From Proteinivorax tanatarense (GTDB lineage Bacteria > Bacillota > Proteinivoracia > Proteinivoracales > Proteinivoracaceae), in contig NZ_CP158367.1 in NCBI RefSeq assembly GCF_040267685.1, positions 1,364,001 to 1,428,000 on the forward strand: a stretch of 64,000 bases of DNA, in the 5' to 3' direction. The position numbers and the translations under genes are program-made. Shown here piece by piece: positions 1 through 8,823 of this stretch. The notes beneath the pieces were generated by a model. It made no database searches and was not told the origin of the DNA. It saw only the letters and a list, made by a program, of their open reading frames with translations. Positions within the stretch are counted from its first letter, which is position 1; every line of letters starts with the position of its first letter.

Positions 1-191
1 CATATAATCAAGGTTTAGCACAAAAAATGTTAGAAACTGTGTTCCAAAAGCAATTACTATGTACTGGAGGAATAGCAATAGTGGAGCACAGTAAAGAAGA
101 ACCTGTTTTACATAACCAACTAATGCTTATTAAACAAAAAGGGTATGGAGATACATCTATATCAATTTATACTACTGAATCTTATGAATAA
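1..191 (+). CDS. rsmD: 16S rRNA (guanine966-N2)-methyltransferase RsmD, C-terminal end (partial)
   Basis: This is the last 62 codons of an open frame that enters from the left edge and ends with TAA at 189-191. The visible peptide (YNQGLAQKMLETV..., later IAIVEHSKEE and a KGYGDTSISIY end) resembles the tail of RsmD, the methyltransferase that modifies G966 of 16S rRNA. The catalytic NPPY-type motif would lie upstream and is not visible. The call rests mainly on position: rsmD (ylbH) immediately precedes coaD in Bacillus and many Clostridia, and the gap here to coaD is under 20 bases, suggesting one operon. Confidence 0.7.
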   Translation, partial: YNQGLAQKMLETVFQKQLLCTGGIAIVEHSKEEPVLHNQLMLIKQKGYGDTSISIYTTESYE

Positions 192-209
192 AAAGGGAGT
201 GTTCCAGTG

Positions 210-692
210 ATGACTAAAGCAGTTTACCCAGGGAGTTTTGATCCTGTGACTAACGGGCATTTAGATATTATAAAAAGAGGGACTAAAACATTTGATAGTG
301 TTATAGTAGCAGTAGCGCACAACTCAAATAAAACTCCGTTGTTTAGTAATGAAGAGCGGGTAAATATGCTAATTAAGGCAACAAAGGATTTTGATAATGT
401 TATTGTTGATACTTTTGATGGCCTTTTAGTAAATTATTGTGCAAAATATAAGGCAGGAGTTATTATAAAAGGGTTAAGAGCAGTTTCAGACTTTGAATAT
501 GAGTTACAGATGGCTTCAATCAATAAAAAATTAGAAAAAAATGTTGAAACACTTTTCATGATGACTAATAATAAATATTCTTTTTTGAGTTCAAGTTTAG
601 TAAAGGAAATAGCTAAATGGGATGGGTGCATTGAAGGGTTAGTGCCTAAGGATGTCGAAATAAAATTAAAAGAGAAATTTGGGTATAAATAA
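210..692 (+). CDS. coaD: Phosphopantetheine adenylyltransferase
   Basis: CoaD transfers AMP from ATP to 4'-phosphopantetheine, the penultimate step of coenzyme A synthesis, in the cytoplasm. The protein opens with [12 protein letters not shown], containing the nucleotidyltransferase TxGH signature (T14-H17), and carries the second conserved block [13 protein letters not shown] near residue 127. At 160 residues it has the usual family length. A GTG at 207 lies directly before the ATG at 210. The GGGAG ribosome site at 195-199 could serve either, and I chose ATG. It follows rsmD by under 20 bases and is convergent with ylbJ, whose stop is two bases away. Identification is secure. Confidence 0.97.
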   Translation: MTKAVYPGSFDPVTNGHLDIIKRGTKTFDSVIVAVAHNSNKTPLFSNEERVNMLIKATKDFDNVIVDTFDGLLVNYCAKYKAGVIIKGLRAVSDFEYELQMASINKKLEKNVETLFMMTNNKYSFLSSSLVKEIAKWDGCIEGLVPKDVEIKLKEKFGYK

Positions 693-694
693 TA

Positions 695-1912
695 TTATTT
701 TACCTTAAATGAAATAAATTTTGTAGTCCTGTAGAGCAAAATTAATATAACAAGCAGCCCTATAAGCAGTATTGGAATACTAAAGAAGATAAATCTATAT
801 AATAAAAAGTTAATCGAAAAACTAGGAGCTTGGGACATAAAGGCGGGAACTGCTGTAGGGAAAAGTTTGAATGCTCCAAACTTTACTAAGAGAAAAGTAT
901 AAAATCCAGCTAAAGTACCGTGTATAATCCTTGAAACAATAAAAGGTTTTATGCTAATATCTGTATCTCCCAGCATACTTGCTACCTGTGCAATTACAGA
1001 GATACCACTAAATGCTATTAAGAAGCTCAAAGTAATCACTTGGGCCATGGGAGAAACCATTGCTTCTGCTGCTTTTTGACACCCTAAAGTAACTTCAAAA
1101 ATGCCACTTATGTAGGCAACAATAAGGTCAAAATTCACACCTAATGGTTCTAAGGGAATTAAAAGAATATTGGCTAAAAAATGTATGACACCAACATTAA
1201 GGAGGATTTCGATCATAACAGAAAATACTACAATAAATCCACCTATAACTAGAAGTGTGTTTATTGATTTTTTTACAGAGTCTCCTAACAATTTACCAAA
1301 AGATCTGTTATCTTCTTCTCTTCCTTTTTTTAACTCTATCAAAGCCCGGAGTAAAATGTTTTGCTTAGATGACAAATTAGATGGAGTTATAGGAGCATTT
1401 TTTTTATAGAAACGCATCAATATTCCTACAGATATTGAAGAAAGGTAATGGGCAACGGCTATCAGCACACCAATTTCAACTTTACCCAGCATGCCTACCG
1501 CTACTGCACCAAACATGAAAAGGGGATCAGCTGTATTTGTAAATGAGACCAACCTCTCTCCCTCTGTTTTGTTAACTAAATTCTTTTTTCTTACATCTGC
1601 TGTCAAAATAGAGCCTAATGGAAAACCAGATGCGAGCCCGACTGCCATTACAAAACCACCGGAACCTGGCACATTAAATACTGGCCTCATAAAAGGCTCT
1701 AATAAAACACCCATAAAATGTACAGCTCCAAGCCCTATCAATAATTGGGCAACTATGAAAAACGGTAATAAGGCAGGAAACACTACATTCCACCATAAGT
1801 TTAAACCTTCAGAGGCGCTTTCAAAAGTGCTTTCAGGAAATAAGATCATAGAAATTGCCATAAATGTTGCAAATAATGCAGCACCATATACTTTTATTTT
1901 TTTTACATACAT
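695..1912 (-). CDS. ylbJ: Sporulation integral membrane protein YlbJ
   Basis: A 405-residue, strongly hydrophobic polytopic membrane protein encoded on the opposite strand to coaD and ylbK. It resembles YlbJ, a nucleoside-transporter-like (Gate domain) protein that in Bacillus is made in the mother cell and needed for normal spore cortex formation. Glycine-rich membrane segments such as GFVMAVGLASGFPLGS and repeated hydrophobic stretches at both ends are visible. An AAAGGA ribosome site precedes the ATG by nine bases. The reversed orientation between coaD and ylbK matches, as I recall, the Bacillus arrangement. Its presence implies the organism is, or descends from, a spore-former. The substrate is unknown. 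Confidence 0.88.
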   Translation of the reverse strand: MYVKKIKVYGAALFATFMAISMILFPESTFESASEGLNLWWNVVFPALLPFFIVAQLLIGLGAVHFMGVLLEPFMRPVFNVPGSGGFVMAVGLASGFPLGSILTADVRKKNLVNKTEGERLVSFTNTADPLFMFGAVAVGMLGKVEIGVLIAVAHYLSSISVGILMRFYKKNAPITPSNLSSKQNILLRALIELKKGREEDNRSFGKLLGDSVKKSINTLLVIGGFIVVFSVMIEILLNVGVIHFLANILLIPLEPLGVNFDLIVAYISGIFEVTLGCQKAAEAMVSPMAQVITLSFLIAFSGISVIAQVASMLGDTDISIKPFIVSRIIHGTLAGFYTFLLVKFGAFKLFPTAVPAFMSQAPSFSINFLLYRFIFFSIPILLIGLLVILILLYRTTKFISFKVK

Positions 1913-1965
1913 AATCAGCAGTCCTTTCTTTACATACTTTAAAACATTTTATTCAAGAAAAGGGC

Positions 1966-1994
1966 TTGGTATGATTTTTATGTTATATTATATA
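1966..1994 (+). promoter_or_regulatory. Candidate sigma-A promoter for ylbK-ylbL
   Basis: TTGGTA at 1966-1971, a 17-base spacer and TATATA at 1989-1994 lie about 35 bases before the ylbK start. Upstream runs the divergent ylbJ gene, so ylbK needs its own promoter. The -35 matches consensus at four positions of six. Confidence 0.45.
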
Positions 1995-2027
1995 TTTTAA
2001 AACCATAATGATAGGTAGGTGAGTTAA

Positions 2028-2819
2028 ATGGAAAATAGCAAAAGACCTAAAGTTGGTTTGGCATTGGGTGCAGGATCTGCAAGAGGTCTAGCTCACATTG
2101 GAGTGTTAAAGGAGCTTGAAGCTCTTAACGTTCCTATTGATTACATAGCAGGCACCAGTATGGGAGCCTTAGTAGGAAGTTTCTATTCCGTTGGAATTAA
2201 ACCAGAGATGATTTCTAAATTAGCTTTAAACCTTAGTTCTGGCTCTTGGACTGATTGGTCTATACCTAAAAAAGGATTAATAGCAGGCGATAAGATCCAA
2301 GAAATGTTGAAAATTTTAACTAAATCTAAGACTTTTGAGCAGACTGATATTCCATTTAAAGCTGTGGCTACAGATATAAATAACGGTGACTGTGTTGTTA
2401 TTGATAAGGGACCTATACATCAAGGAGTGCGTGCTAGTATAAGCATACCTGGAATATTCAACCCAGTTGAATATCAAGGTCGTCTTTTAGTAGATGGAGC
2501 AGTGGTTGAAAGGGTTCCAATTTCTGTAGTTAAGCAAATGGGAGCCGATATAGTTATAGCGGTAGATGTTACCAGCTATAAAAAAGATGCCAAGGTGAAT
2601 AATATTCTTAGTGTCTTGATGCAAACTTTTGATATAATGGAAAATCAGTTATTAAAGTATAAAATAATCGACTATGATATCATTATTAAACCTAATGTTG
2701 CAGATATTGAAGGTATGCAGTTTGATAGAGTAGAGGAGGGTGTGTTAGCTGGGCAAAAAGCAGTACAAGATAAAAAAGATGAAATTCTCAAAGTACTTAA
2801 AGGAGGGGGCATAGTTTGA
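2028..2819 (+). CDS. ylbK: Patatin-like phospholipase / RssA-family serine hydrolase (YlbK)
   Basis: A 263-residue patatin-fold lipid acyl hydrolase. The glycine-rich oxyanion loop GAGSARG (14-20), the nucleophile elbow GTSMG with Ser44, and the DGA motif with Asp156 are all present, so the Ser-Asp dyad is intact. The family hydrolyses acyl esters; the physiological substrate of YlbK/RssA proteins is not established. A GGTAGGTGAG ribosome site precedes the ATG. The stop codon overlaps the TTG start of ylbL by four bases (TTGA), so the two are translationally coupled. Confidence 0.92.
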   Translation: MENSKRPKVGLALGAGSARGLAHIGVLKELEALNVPIDYIAGTSMGALVGSFYSVGIKPEMISKLALNLSSGSWTDWSIPKKGLIAGDKIQEMLKILTKSKTFEQTDIPFKAVATDINNGDCVVIDKGPIHQGVRASISIPGIFNPVEYQGRLLVDGAVVERVPISVVKQMGADIVIAVDVTSYKKDAKVNNILSVLMQTFDIMENQLLKYKIIDYDIIIKPNVADIEGMQFDRVEEGVLAGQKAVQDKKDEILKVLKGGGIV

Positions 2820-3811
2820 ACTTTAACGCAAAAAAAGTAAAGGCCATAATAATTGCATTTGCTGTTTTAATTATGGTCCTGTTTTTTATTGGGTACGATA
2901 CAGGATACTTATTAATGCGTCCTGGTGAAGCAGTATTAATTGGTGAATTGGTTGAGGTAGAGGATTCTTATAACCACGAATCTGAGATATACCTTTTAAC
3001 AGTAAGTCAAATGGCAGCATCACCTTTTACTTATATGTTTGGTGCTCTAAGTCCTAGAGTTGACATTGTTCATCAATCTAATGTAATTCCACCAGATATG
3101 GACTTAGATGAGTACTATAAATTAAACAGAGAGAGAATGCAGGAAAGTCAGGATAATGCAAAGGTAGTGGCAATGGAGATGGCGGGATATGAAGTTCCTA
3201 TGAAATCTGATGGTGTTGAAGTTATAGAGATAATCCCAACTAGCTCAGTTAAAGGCGTATTGCAACCAGGAGATGTTTTTATAGAAGTTGATGGTAACGA
3301 AGTAATGTTGTCTGATCAGTTGATTTCCGTTGTTCAAAGTAACGATGTTGGTGATAAAATACCTATAACTATTTTGCGGGAAGAAGTAGAAAAAAAATTT
3401 GAAGTAGAGCTTGGTTCTAGTGAGGCTGATCCTGAAGTCCCTGCGTTAGGAGTTTTTATCAGAACATTAAACTGGCAACCTGAATACCCTCTAGATATTG
3501 AATTTGACACAGGACAAATTGGTGGGCCATCAGCTGGTATGATGTTTGTGCTTGAAATTTATAATCAATTAACAGAAGAAGATATTATTGGAGATAGAGT
3601 TGTAGCAGGAACAGGAACTATAAGCTTTGATGGTACAATTGGAACAATAGGTGGAATGAAGCAAAAGGTATATGCAGCGGAAGAAAAACAAGCAGATGTG
3701 CTTTTTTGCCCCGTTGATAATTATGAAGAAGCGATAGCACATGCCACGGAGGTAAAGGTAGTGCAAGTTGAACATTTTGATGATGTTGTCAACTATCTTA
3801 CAGAAAATTAG
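2816..3811 (+). CDS. ylbL: PDZ-domain Lon-like serine protease YlbL (SepM family)
   Basis: A membrane-anchored protease of 331 residues. One signal-anchor helix (about 9-25) is followed by an extracytoplasmic region, a PDZ domain (about 125-200) and a Lon-type proteolytic domain (about 210-330). The Ser-Lys dyad is visible: Ser239 in GGPSAG and Lys284 in GGMKQKVYAAEE. There is no AAA+ domain, so it should act without ATP outside the membrane. Streptococcal SepM processes a peptide pheromone, and Bacillus YlbL has been linked to degradation of a DNA-damage checkpoint inhibitor. The TTG start overlaps the ylbK stop. Confidence 0.92.
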   Translation: MNFNAKKVKAIIIAFAVLIMVLFFIGYDTGYLLMRPGEAVLIGELVEVEDSYNHESEIYLLTVSQMAASPFTYMFGALSPRVDIVHQSNVIPPDMDLDEYYKLNRERMQESQDNAKVVAMEMAGYEVPMKSDGVEVIEIIPTSSVKGVLQPGDVFIEVDGNEVMLSDQLISVVQSNDVGDKIPITILREEVEKKFEVELGSSEADPEVPALGVFIRTLNWQPEYPLDIEFDTGQIGGPSAGMMFVLEIYNQLTEEDIIGDRVVAGTGTISFDGTIGTIGGMKQKVYAAEEKQADVLFCPVDNYEEAIAHATEVKVVQVEHFDDVVNYLTEN

Positions 3812-3844
3812 AGCCACATTATATTTGAGTGATGAAACTTAAAG

Positions 3845-3890
3845 CAATGAAAAAAGGCGTGATACCCACGGTATTACGCCTTTTTTCATT
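3845..3890. terminator. Bidirectional rho-independent terminator
   Basis: A long inverted repeat with arms AAAAAAGGCGTGATACC and GGTATTACGCCTTTTTT around a three-base loop. A-runs on one side and T-runs on the other let it end both ylbL (+) and the convergent tmcAL (-). Confidence 0.9.
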
Positions 3891-3915
3891 GATGGACATA
3901 AAAAAGTATAAGTGC

Positions 3916-5124
3916 TTATTTCACTATAATCGGTTTATGTCTAAATTCCAAATTATATTTTTTGTGAATAAAACTTTGTTGTATATAAAGGTTGGAATAA
4001 ATATTTTCACTAGCTAACAGTTGATATCCTAAGCCTTTTTTAGGTAAGGAATCTAATAAGTTTTTATAGTTTAAAGAATAGGGTACTGCTGATTTTTTTT
4101 TCAACTTGTGTAATAATTTTAGACCTTTTTCAGAGCAACCTAATATTTTTAGATAAGGGGTTTCAATGTTAGCTTTAATTACAGTTTCTTTTTCAACGCC
4201 AAGCATAAAGTGCAATAATAAACGATTAATGCGACTTCTTGAATACCGCTTTGAGTTAACTTGGGATACTAAGGTTTCAATATCTTTAGGCTTTCCATCA
4301 AACAAGGCTTGCATAATCCTATTTTCCAGTCCTTTTTCATAGCCCTGTGTTTTGGGAATTAGTTTATAACCATCTTTTATTAACAAAGGAAATAAATAAT
4401 CAGTAAATGAGTTAATTTCAATAAATTGTTGTTTTTTTTGGGTATACTTTAAAGTAGACAGAGCTTTAGGTGGAATATAATTACTCAGTTCTTTGGATTG
4501 GTTTTTGATCATAGACCTCAAAGAAGTTGCGCTTGTAAAAAAATCATTGTTGGGAGTTGCTTCGTTATAAGTAGAGTTTTTTCTTTTTATAGTTTCAACT
4601 TTTAAAGGACTTCCCAGCTTAATGTTCTGTTTTATATACTCTATACCTAAGATGTTATTAGACCCGGAAAGAAAATTATTGTTAGCAGTTAACTTCTGTA
4701 GAGTTTTAGAATAACTAATACCTTCTTTAAGTTTATTAGTTATAAGTTTTGGAGTTCTTTCTATTTCTAAAATTTCCTGAGCAACTTTTTTCAAAGGGGA
4801 TATAACTCCTGCTTCTGAGCCAAATATTATACCGTCAATAATTCCACTGCTAGCAAGAGTCGATATAGAACCTTTAGCAAATCCTTCTGCACTTTGGGTA
4901 GAATAAATGGTAGGGAGTTCTATAACCATATCAACACCATGGTTCAAGGCTATTTTTGTTCTATCCCATTTATTGATGATAGCCGGCTCACCTCGTTGGA
5001 CGTAATTCCCACTCATTATACCAACTACAAACTCAGCATCGCTTTTTACTTTTGCTTGTTTGATATGATAGTTATGGCCATTGTGAAATGGGTTGTATTC
5101 AATGATTATACCAATTGTGTTCAT
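3916..5124 (-). CDS. tmcAL: tRNA(Met) cytidine acetate ligase TmcAL (YlbM)
   Basis: TmcAL activates acetate with ATP and acetylates the wobble cytidine (C34) of elongator tRNA-Met, protecting decoding of AUG. The N-terminus IIEYNPFHNGH carries the HNGH (14-17) variant of the nucleotidyltransferase HIGH motif; FGSEAG further on is also typical. Length, 402 residues, is normal. An upstream in-frame GTG at 5133 would add three residues, but the GGTGAT ribosome site overlaps it and is correctly spaced for the ATG at 5124. It converges on ylbL, with a shared terminator. It uses free acetate, as does the neighbouring acetate kinase, though the two are divergent. Confidence 0.93.
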   Translation of the reverse strand: MNTIGIIIEYNPFHNGHNYHIKQAKVKSDAEFVVGIMSGNYVQRGEPAIINKWDRTKIALNHGVDMVIELPTIYSTQSAEGFAKGSISTLASSGIIDGIIFGSEAGVISPLKKVAQEILEIERTPKLITNKLKEGISYSKTLQKLTANNNFLSGSNNILGIEYIKQNIKLGSPLKVETIKRKNSTYNEATPNNDFFTSATSLRSMIKNQSKELSNYIPPKALSTLKYTQKKQQFIEINSFTDYLFPLLIKDGYKLIPKTQGYEKGLENRIMQALFDGKPKDIETLVSQVNSKRYSRSRINRLLLHFMLGVEKETVIKANIETPYLKILGCSEKGLKLLHKLKKKSAVPYSLNYKNLLDSLPKKGLGYQLLASENIYSNLYIQQSFIHKKYNLEFRHKPIIVK

Positions 5125-5229
5125 TATAATCACCGTCTTTCAGCTTTTTAATCAGTATACCACATGTATAATAAAATAAAAAAGATTGTTAAATATTTAT
5201 CGATTTATGCTATAAATGGATTTTAGCTA

Positions 5230-5258
5230 TTGAAAATATGTTAAGAAACTTATAAAAT
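5230..5258 (+). promoter_or_regulatory. Sigma-A promoter for ackA
   Basis: TTGAAA (5230-5235), 17 bases, then TAAAAT (5253-5258), about 45 bases before the ackA start and behind the divergent tmcAL. Both hexamers match consensus at five positions of six. Confidence 0.6.
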
Positions 5259-5302
5259 AGTATAGAATGTAATTTACATAAACATAAAGGAGGATTTACT
5301 AG

Positions 5303-6496
5303 ATGAAAGTTTTAGTTGTAAATTGTGGAAGTTCTTCTTTGAAATATCAGTTATTTGATATGAAAAACGAAGATGTTTTGGCAAAAGGATTAGTAGAGAG
5401 AATTGGATTGGAGGGTGCTCAGCTTGTACACCAACCAGGTAAGGAAGATAAGGTGAAGCTTCCTGCTGACATTAGTGACCACAAAGTTGCTATTAAGATG
5501 GTTATTGATACATTGGTAGATAACAAGATTGGTGTAATTAGTAGCATGGAAGAAATTGAAGCGGTAGGCCATCGAGTAGTTCACGGGGGAGAAGAGTTTT
5601 CTGAGTCTGTATTAATAAATGATAAGGTTATGGATGCTATAAGCAAGTGCATAGATTTGGCGCCTTTACATAATCCACCAAACATTATGGGGATTGAAGC
5701 GTGCTCTGAAGTATTACCTGCGGTTGAACAAGTAGCTGTTTTCGATACGGCATTCCATCAAACAATGCCAGAGAAATCCTTTATTTATGGATTGCCATAC
5801 GAGGCATATGAAGAACACGCTATTAGACGGTACGGGTTTCATGGAACTTCTCATAAGTTTGTAACTCAGCAAGCTGCAGAACTGTTAGGCAAAGAAATTA
5901 AAGACCTAAAATTAATTACTTGTCATCTGGGCAATGGGGCAAGTGTAGCAGCAATAGATGGCGGTAAAGTAATGGATACTTCAATGGGCTTAACTCCATT
6001 AGAAGGCTTAGTTATGGGAACCCGCTGTGGAGATATCGATCCTGCAATTGTCCCGTTTTTAATGAAAAAAATGGGTCTTGATGCAAATGACTTAAATAAT
6101 TACATGAACAAAAAATCAGGCGTTATGGGCATATCAGGTGTAAGCAGTGACTTTAGAGACCTAGAGGAAGCTAGCGAAAAAGGTAATAAACGTGCAGCTT
6201 TAGCTTTAGATATTTTTGCTCATAGAGTACAAAAGTATATTGGGAGTTATGCAGCCGTACTAAATGGTGTAGATGCTATAATCTTCACAGCTGGTTTAGG
6301 TGAGAACTCGCCAGAGACACGAGAGCAAATTCTCAATAACTTTAATTACCTTGGCTTGAAAATAGATAAGGACAAAAATAAAGTAAGAGGAAAAGCAACT
6401 GATTTTTCAGCAGAAGGAAGTAAAGTAAAAGCATTAGTTATACCAACTAATGAAGAGTTAATGATTGCTAGAGACACCAAAAATCTAGTAAAATAG
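5303..6496 (+). CDS. ackA: Acetate kinase
   Basis: AckA interconverts acetyl phosphate plus ADP with acetate plus ATP, the energy-yielding last step of acetate fermentation. At 397 residues it has the standard length. Conserved blocks appear in order: [10 protein letters not shown] at the N-terminus, [42 protein letters not shown], and FTAGLGENS near the C-terminus. An AAAGGAGG ribosome site precedes the ATG. In many Clostridia pta lies directly upstream; here the upstream gene is tmcAL on the other strand, so phosphotransacetylase must be encoded elsewhere. Confidence 0.98.
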   Translation: MKVLVVNCGSSSLKYQLFDMKNEDVLAKGLVERIGLEGAQLVHQPGKEDKVKLPADISDHKVAIKMVIDTLVDNKIGVISSMEEIEAVGHRVVHGGEEFSESVLINDKVMDAISKCIDLAPLHNPPNIMGIEACSEVLPAVEQVAVFDTAFHQTMPEKSFIYGLPYEAYEEHAIRRYGFHGTSHKFVTQQAAELLGKEIKDLKLITCHLGNGASVAAIDGGKVMDTSMGLTPLEGLVMGTRCGDIDPAIVPFLMKKMGLDANDLNNYMNKKSGVMGISGVSSDFRDLEEASEKGNKRAALALDIFAHRVQKYIGSYAAVLNGVDAIIFTAGLGENSPETREQILNNFNYLGLKIDKDKNKVRGKATDFSAEGSKVKALVIPTNEELMIARDTKNLVK

Positions 6497-6502
6497 ATCT
6501 GT

Positions 6503-6531
6503 TTGACAAACAAGTCCTATTAATATATAAT
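6503..6531 (+). promoter_or_regulatory. Perfect-consensus sigma-A promoter for yceD-rpmF
   Basis: TTGACA (6503-6508), exactly 17 bases, then TATAAT (6526-6531). Transcription would begin near 6538, only about nine bases before the yceD GTG start, so the apparent ribosome site GAGGATGG (6533-6540) would lie mostly outside the transcript. Confidence 0.7.
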
Positions 6532-6546
6532 TGAGGATGGTTTATC

Positions 6547-7086
6547 GTGGTAAATAATCTTTTAACAATTAACTTATTGGAATTGGAAACTGAAAAAAAT
6601 CTAATGAAAGAGTATAGTTATACTATACCTAAAAAAAATTCAGTCATAATAGTGCCGAATGGTGGTTTTATAGAGCCGATTAAAGTATCGGCAACAGTTT
6701 CTAAAAAACAAGAGCAAACATACTTAATAGAAGGTCTAGTAGAAACTCAGCTGAAACTCCCTTGTGATAGGTGTTTAAGCTTAAACACTTTAGAAGTAAA
6801 AGAGTTGTTTAAAAAACAGGTGCTTGTAACTAACCAAGAAATTGACCTAAAAGAGGAAGACTCTGAAGGGTTTTATCGGATACCAATTGGAAGGCTTCCT
6901 TTAAAGGAACTATTACAGGAAGCAATCGAGTTTTCTATACCTTCGAAATTTTTGTGCCAAAAAAATTGTTTGGGGTTATGCTATAACTGCGGTACAAATC
7001 TTAATGATGGTCAGTGTGGGTGTGACAAAAATGATGTTGACCCTAGACTAGCTGTTCTTAAAAAGTACTATGATAAGAAGAAATAG
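6547..7086 (+). CDS. yceD: DUF177 / YceD-family protein
   Basis: A 179-residue DUF177 protein. The family sits almost universally just upstream of rpmF; in plants and bacteria it has been linked to 23S rRNA accumulation. The central CDRCL motif and a C-terminal cysteine cluster (CQKNCLGLCYNCG, then CGC) suggest a metal site. The GTG start at 6547 fits the family N-terminus. An overlapping consensus promoter would leave almost no leader for messages starting there, whereas read-through from ackA would supply a ribosome site (GAGGATGG). Function is not firmly established. Confidence 0.9.
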   Translation: MVNNLLTINLLELETEKNLMKEYSYTIPKKNSVIIVPNGGFIEPIKVSATVSKKQEQTYLIEGLVETQLKLPCDRCLSLNTLEVKELFKKQVLVTNQEIDLKEEDSEGFYRIPIGRLPLKELLQEAIEFSIPSKFLCQKNCLGLCYNCGTNLNDGQCGCDKNDVDPRLAVLKKYYDKKK

Positions 7087-7113
7087 TGGTTCCAGTAAGA
7101 GGAGGTGGAAGTT

Positions 7114-7293
7114 ATGGCAGTACCAAAGCGTAGACATTCAAAAGCTCGTCAAGCAAAAAGGAGAGCTAACTGGAAATTAAATATACCAGGCAGTGTAAGC
7201 TGTCCTCAGTGTCATGAACCAAAATTGCCTCATAGAGTTTGCCAAGAGTGTGGTTTCTATAAAGGTAAGCAAGTTATAGAAGTAGAAAAATAA
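7114..7293 (+). CDS. rpmF: 50S ribosomal protein bL32
   Basis: bL32 is a small 50S-subunit protein. The 59-residue product begins [17 protein letters not shown], a hallmark of L32, and has two CxxC pairs (CPQC and CQEC), so this is the zinc-binding C+ form. An in-frame GTG at 7105 lies inside the GGAGGTGG ribosome site and is not the start; the ATG at 7114 is. It follows yceD by under 30 bases and is presumably co-transcribed. Confidence 0.98.
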   Translation: MAVPKRRHSKARQAKRRANWKLNIPGSVSCPQCHEPKLPHRVCQECGFYKGKQVIEVEK

Positions 7294-7297
7294 ATTT

Positions 7298-7345
7298 AAG
7301 GGGTGGCCATTTTAAGAGGCTACCCTTTTAATTTGCTTTTTTATA
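7298..7345 (+). terminator. Probable terminator after rpmF
   Basis: Arms AAGGGGTGGCC (7298-7308) and GGCTACCCTTT (7318-7328) pair with two G-U wobbles and are followed by a T-rich run ending TTGCTTTTTT. Pairing is imperfect, so termination may be partial, leaving some read-through into plsX. Confidence 0.55.
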
Positions 7346-7361
7346 AATTCTTGACTATAAT
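7333..7361 (+). promoter_or_regulatory. Candidate promoter for plsX
   Basis: TTGCTT (7333-7338), 17 bases, TATAAT (7356-7361). A perfect 10-base palindrome TATGTACATA follows near 7378 in the leader. I see no FapR-type operator and no fapR gene. Confidence 0.45.
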
Positions 7362-7420
7362 TATAAATATGTCGGAGTATGTACATATTATTATATGACC
7401 TTGTATAAGGGGGGAGTTCG

Positions 7421-8419
7421 TTGATAAAAATAGCACTGGATGTAATGGGAGGAGACAATGCTCCTTACTCTACCGTAGAAGGTGGTGTGGATGCTCTTAA
7501 AGAGAGTGATGGTTTATTTATTTATTTTGTCGGACCTAGTTCGCAAATTAAAGAAAAGCTTGATGCTATTGATGTTGAAAAATATAAAGAGCGTTTTGAA
7601 ATAGTGGATGCACCACAAGTCATCACAAATGATGAGAAGCCCGTTGAGGCTATACGTAAAAAGAAAGATTCTTCTCTAGTAAAAGCTGTATCATTAGTTA
7701 AAGATAAAAAAGCAGATACTGTGGTTACTGCTGGTAGCACTGGTGCGTTTATGGCGGCCGGATATTTTATATTAAGGAGAATAAAGGGTATTGATAGGCC
7801 TGCCTTAGCACCAATTTTTCCCTCTGCTGGTGGTTACACTATAGTTCTTGATGTAGGTTCTAATATGGATGCTAAACCAGAGCACCTTCTACAATATGCC
7901 AAAATGGGTTCAATATATGCAAAAGGAGTTTTTGGAATAAGCGAACCTTCGGTTGGATTATTAAATGTTGGAACCGAAGAGGGAAAAGGTAATGAACTTA
8001 CAAAAAAAGCCTATGAATTGATAAAAGAATGTGATGAAATTAACTTTATGGGGAATATAGAAGCAAGAGACGTTCCAGGAGGAAAGGTCGATGTTGTAGT
8101 TTGTGATGGATTTGTTGGCAATGTAATGCTTAAGTTTATGGAAGGAGCCGCTTCCTTTATTTTTAGTTCCTTGAAAGAAGAAATTACTAAAAATTTTAGT
8201 AGAAAAATAGGAGCAGTTATGTTAAAATCTGCTTTCACTGATTTTGCAAAACAAATGGATTATACTGAGCATGGTGGGGCACCACTTTTAGGAGTGAAAG
8301 GCGCTCTAATCAAAAGTCATGGTTCATCAGATGCAAAAGCTATTAAAAATGCTATTTTGAAACAAGGAAAAGGGTTAATAGAATCTAAGGTTTTAGATCA
8401 ATTTAGTGATGGTATTTAA
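7421..8419 (+). CDS. plsX: Phosphate acyltransferase PlsX
   Basis: PlsX converts acyl-ACP and phosphate to acyl-phosphate, the donor used by PlsY to start phospholipid synthesis at the membrane. The 332-residue product starts MIKIALDVMGGDNAP, the family N-terminal signature, and contains TAGSTGAFMA and VVCDGFVGNV. The start is TTG, preceded by a strong AAGGGGGGAG site. In Bacillus plsX is followed by fabD and fabG before acpA; here plsX is followed directly by the acyl carrier protein gene. Confidence 0.97.
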   Translation: MIKIALDVMGGDNAPYSTVEGGVDALKESDGLFIYFVGPSSQIKEKLDAIDVEKYKERFEIVDAPQVITNDEKPVEAIRKKKDSSLVKAVSLVKDKKADTVVTAGSTGAFMAAGYFILRRIKGIDRPALAPIFPSAGGYTIVLDVGSNMDAKPEHLLQYAKMGSIYAKGVFGISEPSVGLLNVGTEEGKGNELTKKAYELIKECDEINFMGNIEARDVPGGKVDVVVCDGFVGNVMLKFMEGAASFIFSSLKEEITKNFSRKIGAVMLKSAFTDFAKQMDYTEHGGAPLLGVKGALIKSHGSSDAKAIKNAILKQGKGLIESKVLDQFSDGI

Positions 8420-8487
8420 TGCTTAGCTCGTGGCCGCTTCATAAAAAGCTGTGTCTATTAGGATATCTTAGATATTTATTGAATAGG

Positions 8488-8513
8488 TATAATCATTAGT
8501 ATGTTGATATAAA
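8488..8513 (+). promoter_or_regulatory. Candidate promoter elements for acpP
   Basis: The 135-base plsX-acpP gap holds TATAAT at 8488-8493 with a poor -35, and an extended -10 (TGA before TATAAA, 8505-8513). Either could start a separate acpP transcript. Confidence 0.35.
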
Positions 8514-8554
8514 GAAAGTAAATGCTTGGTAATAATGGAAAGGGGGTGCGTTTT

Positions 8555-8785
8555 GTGGAATTATTTGATAAAGTTAAAGGCATCATAGCTTCAACTATTG
8601 GAACAAGTGAAGAAGACATAAAACCAGAAACTAGATTTCAGGAGGATCTAGAACTGGATTCATTAGATATCATGGATCTATTAATGGTGTTGGAAGAGGA
8701 GTTTGATTTACAAATTCCCGATGAGCAACTGCAAACGATGAATACTGTAGGAGATATTGTAAATTTCATAGAAGAAAATTCTTAA
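8555..8785 (+). CDS. acpP: Acyl carrier protein
   Basis: A 76-residue acidic acyl carrier protein. Ser36 in LELDSLDIMDL is the 4'-phosphopantetheine attachment site, later filled from the CoA made via CoaD. Residues around it follow the DSL signature. An upstream in-frame ATG at 8522 would add an atypical extension; the GTG at 8555 is correctly spaced from the AAAGGGGG site. It carries acyl groups between fatty-acid synthase enzymes and to PlsX. A strong terminator follows immediately, separating it from rnc. Confidence 0.97.
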   Translation: MELFDKVKGIIASTIGTSEEDIKPETRFQEDLELDSLDIMDLLMVLEEEFDLQIPDEQLQTMNTVGDIVNFIEENS

Positions 8786-8790
8786 GAACG

Positions 8791-8823
8791 AGACCCCGCC
8801 TGCAGGTAGTGCGGGGTCTTATT
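8791..8823 (+). terminator. Rho-independent terminator after acpP
   Basis: Perfect nine-base stem AGACCCCGC / GCGGGGTCT around an 11-base loop, followed by TTATTAAAATTTT. The T-run is broken, so read-through into rnc is likely; no good promoter is visible between it and rnc. Confidence 0.75.

Noticed and set aside
1491-2000. 169-residue open frame antisense to ylbJ
   Set aside because: It mirrors ylbJ codons, is Pro/Asn/Ser-rich, has no family motif and no ribosome site.
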